From NCBI GenBank assembly GCA_030550225.1, contig JAUQPV010000014.1:1-21753 (forward strand): DNA of 21,753 nucleotides, in the 5' to 3' direction. The notes beneath the pieces were generated by a model that ran no database searches, had not been told where the DNA came from, and saw only the letters and a list, made by a program, of their open reading frames with translations. The position numbers were made by a program, and so were the translations under genes. Source of the stretch: Acidobacteriota bacterium. Its GTDB lineage: Bacteria > Acidobacteriota > HRBIN11. Shown one piece after another: positions 14,104 through 21,552 of this stretch (position 1 is the first letter of the stretch; every line of letters begins with the position of its first letter).

Positions 14104-14592
14104 CTACCGGCCTGCGGTCCCCCACAAACGTCGCATGTAAGCGTCCAAGCCTTCTAATTGTTCTTGGACTTCGCTCCGGACGTAGGGGCTAACCCAAGTC
14201 GCCAAACGGACCAGGGGATGAGCGGCTTTCAGTTCGTAGCAGATCTGAGTCCCCTCGGGCATGTCCTCCAGGGACCGGAGCTCCCAGTGGCCTTCGAAGC
14301 TGTCGAAGCTTCCCCGGACTTGGGTAAACTCGATCCGCTCCGGCTCGACCCACTGGACCTCCAGGTCGACGGCTAAGGTGAGTCCCAGGAAGCGGCCGAC
14401 CTGACGGACGTGCAGACGTTGAGGGCTTCGGTTTATGACGACGGACTCGTCGAGTCGGGGAAACCAGACAGGCATCTGCTCGAAGTCCATCAGGACCGAG
14501 AAGACTTGAAGCCGGGGCCAAGGGACTCTCCAGACGGCTTGAACTTCGATGCGAGAACCCTGTAGGCGAACGTCAAAGAGGTCCCACTGCAT
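14104..14592 (-). CDS. START/SRPBCC-fold lipid-binding protein
   Basis: The 162-residue protein has the features of the polyketide cyclase/Coq10-like SRPBCC family: an N-terminal strand (IEVQAVWRVPWPRLQVFSVLMDFEQMPVWFP), an antiparallel sheet, and a long C-terminal helix (SEVQEQLEGLDAYMRRL). Such proteins bind a hydrophobic ligand in a helix-grip pocket. It is cytoplasmic with no leader. I chose the ATG at 14592 over those at 14619 and 14658 because it leaves room for a leader with a GGGGTGGGG ribosome site after the predicted promoter. It is convergent with the ketosynthase gene, which together with the FAD reductase could form a small lipid-modification set. The ligand is unknown. Confidence 0.7.
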   Translation of the reverse strand: MQWDLFDVRLQGSRIEVQAVWRVPWPRLQVFSVLMDFEQMPVWFPRLDESVVINRSPQRLHVRQVGRFLGLTLAVDLEVQWVEPERIEFTQVRGSFDSFEGHWELRSLEDMPEGTQICYELKAAHPLVRLATWVSPYVRSEVQEQLEGLDAYMRRLWGTAGR

Positions 14593-14633
14593 GACTACGC
14601 CCCACCCCAAGCCGGGCATCGCAGGATGGGGAC

Positions 14634-14663
14634 ATTCTAAGGGAGGGGAGGCCTGCATACCAA
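14634..14663 (-). promoter_or_regulatory. Sigma-70-like promoter of the SRPBCC gene
   Basis: Reading the minus strand, TTGGTA (14658-14663) is followed after 18 bases by TAGAAT (14634-14639), which matches the -10 consensus at five of six positions. Transcription would start near 14627, about 35 bases before the chosen ATG at 14592, supporting that start over 14619. Confidence 0.45.
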
Positions 14664-14734
14664 ATCTGGTGCAATGGCGGGACGAGACATTTGGAGCCGG
14701 CCGGCCGATAGGCAGGCCGAAAAGTCCCCCAGAC

Positions 14735-14763
14735 TTGACAGGGGGGTATCGCTTTGGTAGGGT
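14735..14763 (+). promoter_or_regulatory. Sigma-70-like promoter of the nuoL-atp cluster
   Basis: A perfect TTGACA -35 box (14735-14740), an exactly 17-base spacer and TAGGGT (14758-14763, three of six) precede the energy gene cluster. The expected start is near 14770, giving a leader of about 160 bases that holds a large hairpin (14802-14862) before nuoL. The gap 14593-14930 otherwise contains a GGCC-rich stretch near 14698-14720. Confidence 0.5.
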
Positions 14764-14801
14764 AGGGCCTTCCTCGCTGACCCTTTGGACATCTCAGTAA
14801 A

Positions 14802-14869
14802 GGGCCAAGAGCATAGAGCATTGGTCTGTGGTCCGTTGTTCTTTGCTCTATGTCCTTCGCCCTTTTCTA
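14802..14869 (+). terminator. Leader hairpin with T tract before nuoL
   Basis: Arms 14802-14820 (starting GGGCCAAGAG) and 14844-14862 (ending TTCGCCC) pair at about 16 of 19 positions and are followed at once by TTTTCT. The layout resembles a Rho-independent terminator placed between the promoter and nuoL, so it could attenuate transcription. It is built from AGAGCAT-like heptamers and shares words with the element at 9090-9127. Confidence 0.5.
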
Positions 14870-14930
14870 TCGCCCGGAGGGCGTCACCGTCACGCGTGAC
14901 GTCTGGGCGCTATCCCGAGGGAATACGACG

Positions 14931-17012
14931 ATGACGACACCGTTCTGGTATGTCGGCTTGATCCCCTTACTGCCGGGCCTGGGTGCTCTGGTCAACGGTG
15001 TCTTCGGGCGACGGTTTCCCAAGCGGGTCGTCCACACGATCGCCTGTGGGACGACGTTGATATCGTGCCTGCTGGCCTTGGTCCTGCTGGTCCAGTTTGT
15101 GCAGTATCCGCCCGAGGCGCGGCACTTTACGGTGACCTACTACGACTGGCTGAACGTCGGGCCGGTGCGCCTCCCGACGGGTGAGAGCGCTCGTCTCCAC
15201 GTGCCCGTCGAGCTGTTGATCGACCCCCTGTCGGTCGTGATGGCCCTGGTCGTGACCTTCGTGGGTTTTCTCATCCACGTGTACTCGACGGGCTACATGT
15301 GGGAAGACCCGGGTTACGCTCGGTATTTCTCGTACTTGAACCTCTTCATGTTTGCCATGCTGACGCTGGCCCTAAGTAGTAGCTTCCTCCTGCTGTTTGT
15401 CGGCTGGGAGGGCGTCGGCCTGTGCTCGTACCTCCTGATCGGCTTCTGGGCGGACCGCACGTCGGCGGCCAACGCCGGCAAGAAGGCCTTTCTCGTGAAC
15501 CGTATCGGGGACCTGGGCTTTTTGATGGGCATGATGTTGGTATTTCTCCAATTCGGGAGCCTTCGGTTTGACGACGTGTTTGCTCAGGTCGCCAGCGGGG
15601 CATACGGGGTCAACGACCCCGTCTTGGTCGCTATCGGCTTATTCCTGCTGATGGGCGTGACGGGCAAGTCGGCTCAGATTCCGTTGTACGTGTGGCTTCC
15701 CGATGCGATGGAGGGGCCGACGCCTGTAAGCGCCCTGATCCACGCCGCCACGATGGTGACGGCCGGCGTGTACCTGATCGTGCGGTGCAATCCCCTGTAC
15801 CAGATGGCGCCCGACGCCCTCGGGGTCGTCGCCCTGATCGGGGCCGTGACGGCCCTGTTTGCGGCGACCATCGGGATGGCCCAAAATGACATCAAGCGGG
15901 TCCTGGCCTACTCGACGGTCTCCCAGTTGGGCTACATGGTCCTGGCGGCCGGCGTCGGGGCCTTCTCGGCGGCCATCTTCCACCTGGTCACGCACGCCTT
16001 CTTCAAGGCCCTCTTGTTCTTAGGGGCCGGGAGCGTCATCCACGCCCTCCACCATCAGCAGGACATGCGTCACATGGGCGGCCTGCGAAAGTACCTGCCG
16101 ACGACCTTCGGGACGATGACGATGGGCGTCCTGGCCATCGCCGGCATGCCCTTCTTTTCGGGCTTCTTCAGCAAGGACGAAATCCTCCTGCAGGCCTTCG
16201 TGAGCCCATACAGTCGGCCCGTCCTGTGGGGCCTCGGGACGGTCACGGCGGGGTTGACGGCCTTTTACATGTTCCGGCTGTGGTTCCTGACGTTTTTCGG
16301 GCCGGAACGGATGGACGAGCACACCCGTCATCACATTCATGAGTCGCCGCCCAACATGACCGTGCCGCTTCGGATCCTGGCCGTCCTGTCGGTCGTCGGC
16401 GGTCTGGTCGGCCTGCCGGCGGCGTGGTTCCACGTACCGGTCCTCGGGACCTTGCTCCGGCCCCTGGAGGCGATCCAGATCCACCACTTCCTGGAGCCTT
16501 CCATCTGGAAGGTCCCGGCGGCCCACGGGACGACCCATGCCCCAAGCCTGGGGCTGGAGTTTCTCCTAATGCTGGCCTCGGTCGGGGCCGGCCTGATCGG
16601 GTTCTTGGTCGCCTACGTCCTGTACCATCGGCGGCCGGAACTCCCCGACCGGGTGGCGGCCGCTTCGGAACCTCTGTACACCCTGGTGGCCAACAAATAC
16701 TACGTGGACGAGATTTACGACGCCCTGGTCGTGCGGCCCCTCTTGGGCCTGGCGAATCTCCTGGCGTGGCTGGACGTGTGGGTCGTGGACGGCCTCGTCA
16801 ATGGCACGGCGTGGCTGACCCGGACGGTGGCGGACCTCTCGGGCCGGGCCGACTTTTACGGCGTGGACGGCCTCGTCAACGGCGTCGCCGAGGGCGTCCG
16901 CCAGGTCGGCGGGGCCCTTCGGCGGGTCCACACGGGCCTGGCCCAGCAGTACGTCTTCGGGGCCATCGTCCTGGCCCTGTTTCTGCTGTTGTTTTACATG
17001 CTGGTGTTTTGA
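14931..17012 (+). CDS. nuoL: NADH-quinone oxidoreductase subunit L
   Basis: NuoL is the distal antiporter-like proton-pumping subunit of respiratory complex I, in the inner membrane. The 693-residue protein has the many hydrophobic spans of the family and the long C-terminal lateral helix region. Key residues occupy the expected places: E160 in FVGWEGVGLC, K246 in VTGKSAQIPL, H354 and K359 in THAFFKALLF, and K415 in FFSKDEIL, corresponding to E144, K229, K342 and K399 of E. coli. ATG 14931 follows GAGGGAA; the frame upstream to 14850 runs through the leader hairpin and is not used. It heads a plus-strand run with nuoM and atp genes. The Gly/Val-rich tail repeats a DGLVNG motif twice. Confidence 0.97.
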   Translation: MTTPFWYVGLIPLLPGLGALVNGVFGRRFPKRVVHTIACGTTLISCLLALVLLVQFVQYPPEARHFTVTYYDWLNVGPVRLPTGESARLHVPVELLIDPLSVVMALVVTFVGFLIHVYSTGYMWEDPGYARYFSYLNLFMFAMLTLALSSSFLLLFVGWEGVGLCSYLLIGFWADRTSAANAGKKAFLVNRIGDLGFLMGMMLVFLQFGSLRFDDVFAQVASGAYGVNDPVLVAIGLFLLMGVTGKSAQIPLYVWLPDAMEGPTPVSALIHAATMVTAGVYLIVRCNPLYQMAPDALGVVALIGAVTALFAATIGMAQNDIKRVLAYSTVSQLGYMVLAAGVGAFSAAIFHLVTHAFFKALLFLGAGSVIHALHHQQDMRHMGGLRKYLPTTFGTMTMGVLAIAGMPFFSGFFSKDEILLQAFVSPYSRPVLWGLGTVTAGLTAFYMFRLWFLTFFGPERMDEHTRHHIHESPPNMTVPLRILAVLSVVGGLVGLPAAWFHVPVLGTLLRPLEAIQIHHFLEPSIWKVPAAHGTTHAPSLGLEFLLMLASVGAGLIGFLVAYVLYHRRPELPDRVAAASEPLYTLVANKYYVDEIYDALVVRPLLGLANLLAWLDVWVVDGLVNGTAWLTRTVADLSGRADFYGVDGLVNGVAEGVRQVGGALRRVHTGLAQQYVFGAIVLALFLLLFYMLVF

Positions 17013-17051
17013 GACGGGAATTTCCGAATGGCCGAATCGTGGGAGGCACGG

Positions 17052-18650
17052 ATGGAGTATACGCTGGTCTATGCCCAAGACACCGTCGGCTTTCCGATTC
17101 TATCGGTCATTTGCTTTCTCCCCATCCTCGGTGCCCTGGTCCTCCTGTTTGTAAAGGGCGAGCGGGCGATCAAGCTGATCGCCAATGCCTTTGCGATCGC
17201 CACCTTTCTGGTCTCCCTCGGGTTGGTCCCGGCCTTTGACAGCGGGGCCCTCAAGATGCAGTTCGTCGAGAAAGTCCCCTGGGTCCCATCGCTGGGGATC
17301 CAGTACTTCATGGGCATCGACGGTCTCAGTCTGCTCCTGGTCCTGCTGACGACCCTGCTGAGTGCGATCTCGGTCCTGTGTTCGTGGTACTCCATCACGC
17401 ATCGGGTCAAGGAGTACTACATCTTCCTGTTGATCTTGGAAACGGGCATGCTGGGGGTCTTCACGTCGTTGGACTTCATCCTGTTCTACGTATTCTGGGA
17501 GGTCATGCTCGTCCCGATGTACTTCCTGATCGGCATCTGGGGGAGCGACCGGAAGCTGTATTCGGCCATCAAGTTCTTCCTGTACACGCTGTTCGGGAGC
17601 GTCCTGATGCTCCTGGGGATCATCGCCCTGCACTATTACTACTCCAGCATGACGGGGGAACGCACGTTCGACATCCTGAAGTTCCATCAGCTGGCCTTGC
17701 CGGCGTACCTGCAGGACTGGATCTTCCTGGCCTTCTTCCTGGGGTTTGCCATTAAGGTCCCGATGTTTCCCTTCCACACGTGGCTTCCGGACGCCCATAC
17801 GGACGCTCCGACGGCCGGGAGCGTCATCCTGGCGGGGATCCTCCTGAAGATGGGGACGTACGGGTTCTTGCGATTTAGCCTACCGATCCTGCCCGATGCG
17901 ACCCGGACGTTCCTGCCGTGGATGATCGGCCTGTCGATCATCGCCATCATCTACGGGGCCCTGGTCGCCATGATGCAGAAGGACTGGAAGCGTCTGATCG
18001 CCTACTCGAGCGTCAGCCACATGGGCTTCGTGACGTTGGGCATCTTTGCCCTCAATGCGCCGGGCCTGTCGGGGGCGACCCTCCAGATGATCAATCACGG
18101 GATCAGTACGGGCGCCTTGTTCCTGATCGTCGGCTTCATTTACGACCGACGTCACACGCGGCTGATTTCCGAATACGGGGGCCTCTACCGGGTCATGCCG
18201 GCCTATGCGGCCATCTTTGGGATCATCGCCATGTCGTCCATCGGCGTGCCGGGCCTGAACGGCTTCATGGGCGAATTCCCCATCCTGCAAGGGGCCTTGA
18301 AAGAGGACTTCTGGTGGGGCTTTGCGGCCGGGTGGGGCATCGTCCTGGGGGCCGGCTACATGCTGTGGCTGTACCAACGCGTGATCTTCGGCCCCGTCAC
18401 CAAGCCCGAGAACGAGAACCTGCCGGACCTTCGGTGGAACGAATTCCTGAGCCTCCTGCCTTTGGTCCTCCTGGCCTTCCAGATCGGTATCTATCCGAAG
18501 CCTTACTTCCGGTGGATGGAAAAGCCTATGGAGTATATCCTTTACAAGGTCCGACCTCAGGAGCTGACGGGGGTTCCCCGGTCCCTCCCGACTGTCGTCC
18601 CGGCCCGGACCGGAGAGTCCGTCTCCCACGAGGCACCGGCGGCCCGGTAG
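17052..18650 (+). CDS. nuoM: NADH-quinone oxidoreductase subunit M
   Basis: NuoM is the second antiporter-like proton-pumping subunit of complex I. The 532-residue membrane protein has E150 in FYVFWEVMLVPMY, K235 in GFAIKVPMFPFHTWLPDAHT and K266 in GILLKMGTYG, matching E144, K234 and K265 of E. coli. The HTWLPDAH signature is intact. I chose ATG 17052 because GGGAGG lies six bases before it; ATG 17028 adds eight residues without a good ribosome site. The gap from nuoL is 39 bases, so they form one transcript. The expected next gene, nuoN, is absent, and ATP synthase genes follow instead. The C-terminal 30 residues are Pro/Val/Arg-rich and probably unstructured. Confidence 0.97.
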   Translation: MEYTLVYAQDTVGFPILSVICFLPILGALVLLFVKGERAIKLIANAFAIATFLVSLGLVPAFDSGALKMQFVEKVPWVPSLGIQYFMGIDGLSLLLVLLTTLLSAISVLCSWYSITHRVKEYYIFLLILETGMLGVFTSLDFILFYVFWEVMLVPMYFLIGIWGSDRKLYSAIKFFLYTLFGSVLMLLGIIALHYYYSSMTGERTFDILKFHQLALPAYLQDWIFLAFFLGFAIKVPMFPFHTWLPDAHTDAPTAGSVILAGILLKMGTYGFLRFSLPILPDATRTFLPWMIGLSIIAIIYGALVAMMQKDWKRLIAYSSVSHMGFVTLGIFALNAPGLSGATLQMINHGISTGALFLIVGFIYDRRHTRLISEYGGLYRVMPAYAAIFGIIAMSSIGVPGLNGFMGEFPILQGALKEDFWWGFAAGWGIVLGAGYMLWLYQRVIFGPVTKPENENLPDLRWNEFLSLLPLVLLAFQIGIYPKPYFRWMEKPMEYILYKVRPQELTGVPRSLPTVVPARTGESVSHEAPAAR

Positions 18651-18667
18651 TGTAGGCCTGACGACTG

Positions 18668-18693
18668 CTCCGGGGCGGACGGGAGCCCCGGAG
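18668..18693 (+). promoter_or_regulatory. Hairpin that can mask the atpZ ribosome site
   Basis: CTCCGGGGC (18668-18676) and GCCCCGGAG (18685-18693) form a perfect 9-bp stem with an 8-base loop. The 3' strand includes GGAG of the GGAGGT ribosome site (18690-18695), so the folded mRNA would block atpZ initiation unless ribosomes open it. It could also be a nuoM 3'-end hairpin; no T tract follows. Confidence 0.5.
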
Positions 18694-18704
18694 GTCTGTA
18701 AGAC

Positions 18705-18965
18705 ATGATGCCGGGTCCGGTCACCCCTCTGCCGCCCCGCCGCGGTCCCCGCTGGAAAGGGGTCCGGGAATACGGCGAGTGGGTCCAAATCGCCCTGATG
18801 TTTCCGTCGTCCATCGCTGTCGGCTTGGCCATCGGGTATGGCCTGGACCGATGGTGGAAGACGATGCCCGTGTTCACGCTGGTGATGGCCCTGCTGGGGA
18901 TCGTGGCCGGTTTCTATAACTTTTATAGAGCCTACACGCGGTGGGAACAGCGCCGACGGTCATGA
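18705..18965 (+). CDS. atpZ: AtpZ-like ATP synthase accessory protein
   Basis: The 86-residue protein has a basic, Pro-rich N-terminus and two membrane helices (about 27-47 and 53-74) with GYGLDRWWKTMPVF between them, the pattern of the AtpZ (PF09527, ATPase_gene1) family. AtpZ proteins are encoded in atp operons and have been linked to c-ring assembly and divalent cation transport. Start ATG 18705 is 9 bases after GGAGGT; an ATG follows immediately at 18708. It lies between nuoM and the atpI-like gene in the same direction. Confidence 0.8.
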   Translation: MMPGPVTPLPPRRGPRWKGVREYGEWVQIALMFPSSIAVGLAIGYGLDRWWKTMPVFTLVMALLGIVAGFYNFYRAYTRWEQRRRS

Positions 18966-19028
18966 GCGCCCCGTCCCGCCGTCCCGATATTCCCGAGACT
19001 GGGACCCGGGACCCCAAGGGGAGTCCGC

Positions 19029-19334
19029 ATGCATACGTTGGTCAGCGCCGCCTGGGGTGTCTTACTGGCCCATTACAGTTGGGCCCTACTCATCGCCACG
19101 ACGACCCAGGCCGTCGAGGCCGTCTTGCAGAAGGGCCGTCCCCGAGGACTTCGGGCGTGGGTCTTTTGGACCCTGGCCAAGTGGGGCCTGTACGGCCTAT
19201 GGATTGGGTCGGGTCTCGTCGGTGGGAAGTTGTCCGGCCTCGGGATAGGGCTGGGATTCCTCGTCGGGTGGGTCGGAATCGCCGTCCAGTTCGCCCGCCG
19301 GCGGACGGGACCGGTCGTGATGGAAAGGCAGTAA
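19029..19334 (+). CDS. Probable AtpI-like Fo assembly protein
   Basis: The 101-residue protein has about four short hydrophobic segments. The second half (WTLAKWGLYGLWIGSGLVGG, then GLGIGLGFLVGWVGIAVQF) resembles the ATP synthase subunit I family (PF03899), which assists c-ring assembly, and its position between atpZ and atpB fits that role. Sequence similarity is weak, so this is mainly a contextual call. ATG 19029 follows GGGGAG. The short gap before it (18966-19028) is built from CGTCCCGN-like words with GTCCC/GGGAC inversions. Confidence 0.6.
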   Translation: MHTLVSAAWGVLLAHYSWALLIATTTQAVEAVLQKGRPRGLRAWVFWTLAKWGLYGLWIGSGLVGGKLSGLGIGLGFLVGWVGIAVQFARRRTGPVVMERQ

Positions 19335-19335
19335 G

Positions 19336-19492
19336 GCACTACGGCAAGGAGGGAATTCGGCAGGTCGGCCGATAGGCCGATAGAGTCCTGGATGGGCCAG
19401 GAGCGGCCCCAGGGCCTTTTGGACCCTCTGCCGAACGGTCCATCTTGCCGACCTGCCTTATTGCCTGACTGTCCTATTGCCCGAATGGAGGC
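19336..19492. repeat. Palindromic element inside the atp cluster (copy Q)
   Basis: This fills the gap between the atpI-like gene and atpB. The core 19375-19432 is 48 of 58 identical to the complement of 5403-5460, without gaps. Octamer-type words flank it: GGCAGGTC and GGCCGATA on the left, ATCTTGCC, GACCTGCC and TTATTGCC on the right. On the complementary strand TCGGCAAGAT also matches the bases just left of the 5.4-kb core, so homology extends past the 58 bases. The central CCCAGGGCC and flanking words can form a long hairpin. Confidence 0.75.
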
Positions 19493-19500
19493 GTGCCACG

Positions 19501-20220
19501 ATGGAGCATCTGGAAGTACCGCCGTGGATCGCCATGCAATTCCACCATCTCCTTCAGAAGTTAGGGATCTCGCTGTCCGAGCGGGACGCCATCGCTTTGA
19601 CGATGGTCCTGATCTTGGTCGTCGCCGTATCTGTGCTGTTCGGCTTGTATCGCAACCGCTATCGGATCGTGCCGACGCCGGTCCAGCAGGTCTTGGAGGG
19701 TTACTACGAGTTCATCCGGGGCCTCTGCGTGGACATGATCGGTGAAGAACGGGGCGAGCGATACGTCTCCGTCATCGGCACGGTCGGTCTCTTCGTCCTC
19801 CTGGCAAACCTCATGGGCCTGATTCCGGGCCTGGCTTCGCCGACCAGCAACCTCAACGTGACGGCCGGGGCGGCCATCTTTGTGTTCCTGTACTATCACC
19901 TGGAAGGCCTCCGGACCCATGGCCTGCTGGGCTACATCCGACACTTCATGGGGCCGGTCTGGTGGCTGGCCTGGTTGTTCCTGCCTGTCGAGATCATCAG
20001 CCATCTGGCCCGGGTCTTGAGCCTGTCGGTCCGTCTGTTTGGCAACATCTTTGGGGAGGACACCGTCATCCTGATCCTGTTCATGTTCATCTTCCCGATC
20101 ATGGCTCCCCTGCCGGTCATGGTCTTGGCGATCATCACGAGTTTCGTGCAGGCCTTGGTCTTCGTGATGCTTTCGGTGACTTACATCGCCGGGGCCGTCG
20201 CCGGCGAGGAGCATCACTGA
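19501..20220 (+). CDS. atpB: ATP synthase Fo subunit a
   Basis: Subunit a provides the ion half-channels next to the c ring. The 239-residue protein has about five to six membrane helices. The essential arginine is R178 in SLSVRLFGNI, and Q217 in ITSFVQALVFVMLS corresponds to E. coli Q252. GTVGLFVLLANLMGLIPG (residues 93-110) is typical of bacterial subunit a. ATG 19501 with GGAGG at 19485-19489 is chosen over the start at 19477, which would add eight residues. No atpF or delta gene follows; atpE comes next after a 165-base gap occupied by a palindromic element. Confidence 0.96.
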   Translation: MEHLEVPPWIAMQFHHLLQKLGISLSERDAIALTMVLILVVAVSVLFGLYRNRYRIVPTPVQQVLEGYYEFIRGLCVDMIGEERGERYVSVIGTVGLFVLLANLMGLIPGLASPTSNLNVTAGAAIFVFLYYHLEGLRTHGLLGYIRHFMGPVWWLAWLFLPVEIISHLARVLSLSVRLFGNIFGEDTVILILFMFIFPIMAPLPVMVLAIITSFVQALVFVMLSVTYIAGAVAGEEHH

Positions 20221-20228
20221 AAGGGATG

Positions 20229-20363
20229 GAATGACGAAGTGACGGAGGAACGGAGTGACGAAGTGGTGAAAGGGACGGGGGAACGGAGTCCATTTCTCGA
20301 GTTCTATTTCGGAAACCCTTTTTTCTGACTCCATCACTCCGTCACTTTATCACTTCGTCACTC
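20229..20363. repeat. Octamer palindrome between atpB and atpE
   Basis: Left octamers in register from 20233 (GACGAAGT, GACGGAGG, AACGGAGT, GACGAAGT; 20233-20264) face right octamers of form ACTYYRTC repeated four times (20328-20359), so the arms pair over about 30 bases with few mismatches. The loop holds GGAAACCC, TTTTTTC and another GGACTCC/GGAGTCC-like pairing. It ends 22 bases before the atpE start and sits inside an operon. Confidence 0.75.
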
Positions 20364-20385
20364 TTCTTCAAGGAGGGAACCGACA

Positions 20386-20736
20386 ATGCGCAAGTGGCTG
20401 GCTACGACGTTGACGCTGTGGATTGGGGCCGGTGGCATGGCCTTAGCCGCCGAGCCCGGGAACGCCGCCGGCGGCGACGGTCTGCGGGCTTTCACGTGGT
20501 TAGTCGTGACGGCCGGATTCGCCCTGGCTATCGCCGCCTCCATCGGGGCCATCTCACAGTCCCGGGCTTTGGTCTCGGCCTGCGAGGGCATTTCCCGGAA
20601 TCCCGGCTCGGCGGACGCCATCCGGGGCTTGCTGATCCTGGGGTTGGCGTTTATCGAGTCGCTGGTGATTTACGTCCTGCTCATCGACTTTATCCTGCTC
20701 TTTGCCACCATCGGCCGGATCCCCCTGGGGGGTTAG
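20386..20736 (+). CDS. atpE: ATP synthase Fo subunit c, with leader
   Basis: Subunit c forms the rotating ion-carrying ring. The 116-residue protein is longer than the usual 70-90 because of an N-terminal hydrophobic leader (MRKWLATTLTLWIGAGGMALAA, cleavage near residue 22) before the two-helix hairpin. The loop carries the conserved RNP (71-73). The ion-binding carboxylate is E91 in FIESLVIY. Q58, S92 and Y96 occupy the positions of Q32, S66 and Y70 of the Na+-binding Ilyobacter c ring, while the T67 position is leucine (L93). So the site has most of the Na+ ligands but the coupling ion is not proven. ATG 20386 follows AAGGAGG. Confidence 0.95.
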   Translation: MRKWLATTLTLWIGAGGMALAAEPGNAAGGDGLRAFTWLVVTAGFALAIAASIGAISQSRALVSACEGISRNPGSADAIRGLLILGLAFIESLVIYVLLIDFILLFATIGRIPLGG

Positions 20737-20745
20737 CTCAGCTCG

Positions 20746-20770
20746 GGGGGCACGGTCGGGCCGTGCCCCC
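20746..20770. terminator. Strong bidirectional terminator hairpin
   Basis: GGGGGCACGG (20746-20755) and CCGTGCCCCC (20761-20770) form a perfect 10-bp stem with loop TCGGG, followed by TTCC. It lies 10 bases after the atpE stop and about 57 before the purQ stop on the other strand, so it can end both convergent transcripts. The T tract is short, so Rho independence is uncertain. Confidence 0.75.
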
Positions 20771-20826
20771 TTCCGACCGGATCGTGGACCTATCGGCCTA
20801 AGACCGTGGCTCATTCCATTATCCCG

Positions 20827-21552
20827 TCAGGCCACGGCCCGGGTCGCCGCCTGCCGCTCCAAGTAGGTCACGATGGATTCAAAAATCCACCGCCCATCGG
20901 TACTCCCCAAGATGGCCTCGGAGGCCCGTTCCGGATGGGGCATCATCCCCAAGATGCGGCCCGTCTCGTCCATCAGGCCGGCGATGGCCCCACGGCTTCC
21001 GTTGGGATTCGCCGAAGGACGGACCCGACCGGACGGGTCGCAGTACTGGAAAACGACCTGACCCCTCTGCCGGATACGCCGCAGGGTCCGGGCGGGGGCG
21101 AAATACTGACCCTCGTAGTGGGCAATGGGGACTCGTAGGACCCGACCCGGCGGGATGGCACACGTGAAGGGGGTGTCGTACCGGAGGGGCCGGATGTAGA
21201 CGTCATCGCAGATAAAGGCCAGTCCTTTGTTGGGAAGCATCGCCCCCGGCAGGAGGCCAGCCTCTAAGAGGATTTGAAAGCCGTTGCAAATGCCCAGGAC
21301 GACCCCACCCCGGGCGACAAAGTCCGGGACGGCCTGCACGACGGGACTGAACCGGGCCATCGCCCCCGTCCGCAAGTAGTCCCCGTAAGAGAACCCGCCC
21401 GGCAGGATCAGGACGTCCAGGCCCGTGAGGTCTGTGTCCTGATGCCACACGAAATCCGCCGTCTGCCTGAGGACATGACGGACGACGTGATAGGCATCGT
21501 AGTCACAATTACTGCCTGGAAAGATCACGACACCGAAGTGGAATCGACCCAT
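20827..21552 (-). CDS. purQ: Phosphoribosylformylglycinamidine synthase, glutaminase subunit
   Basis: PurQ hydrolyses glutamine and passes ammonia to PurL in the fourth step of purine synthesis, converting FGAR to FGAM. The 241-residue class I amidotransferase has the nucleophile C89 in LGICNGFQ, H206 and E208 in PHPER, and the PurQ-specific FPGSNCDYD (11-19) and FSYGDYLR motifs. The usual length is about 225-240. The start at 21552 (minus) follows TGGAGGCGCGTC. The longer frame from 21639 runs through an octamer repeat and is not expected. No purS or purL is visible next to it in this window. Confidence 0.97.
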   Translation of the reverse strand: MGRFHFGVVIFPGSNCDYDAYHVVRHVLRQTADFVWHQDTDLTGLDVLILPGGFSYGDYLRTGAMARFSPVVQAVPDFVARGGVVLGICNGFQILLEAGLLPGAMLPNKGLAFICDDVYIRPLRYDTPFTCAIPPGRVLRVPIAHYEGQYFAPARTLRRIRQRGQVVFQYCDPSGRVRPSANPNGSRGAIAGLMDETGRILGMMPHPERASEAILGSTDGRWIFESIVTYLERQAATRAVA

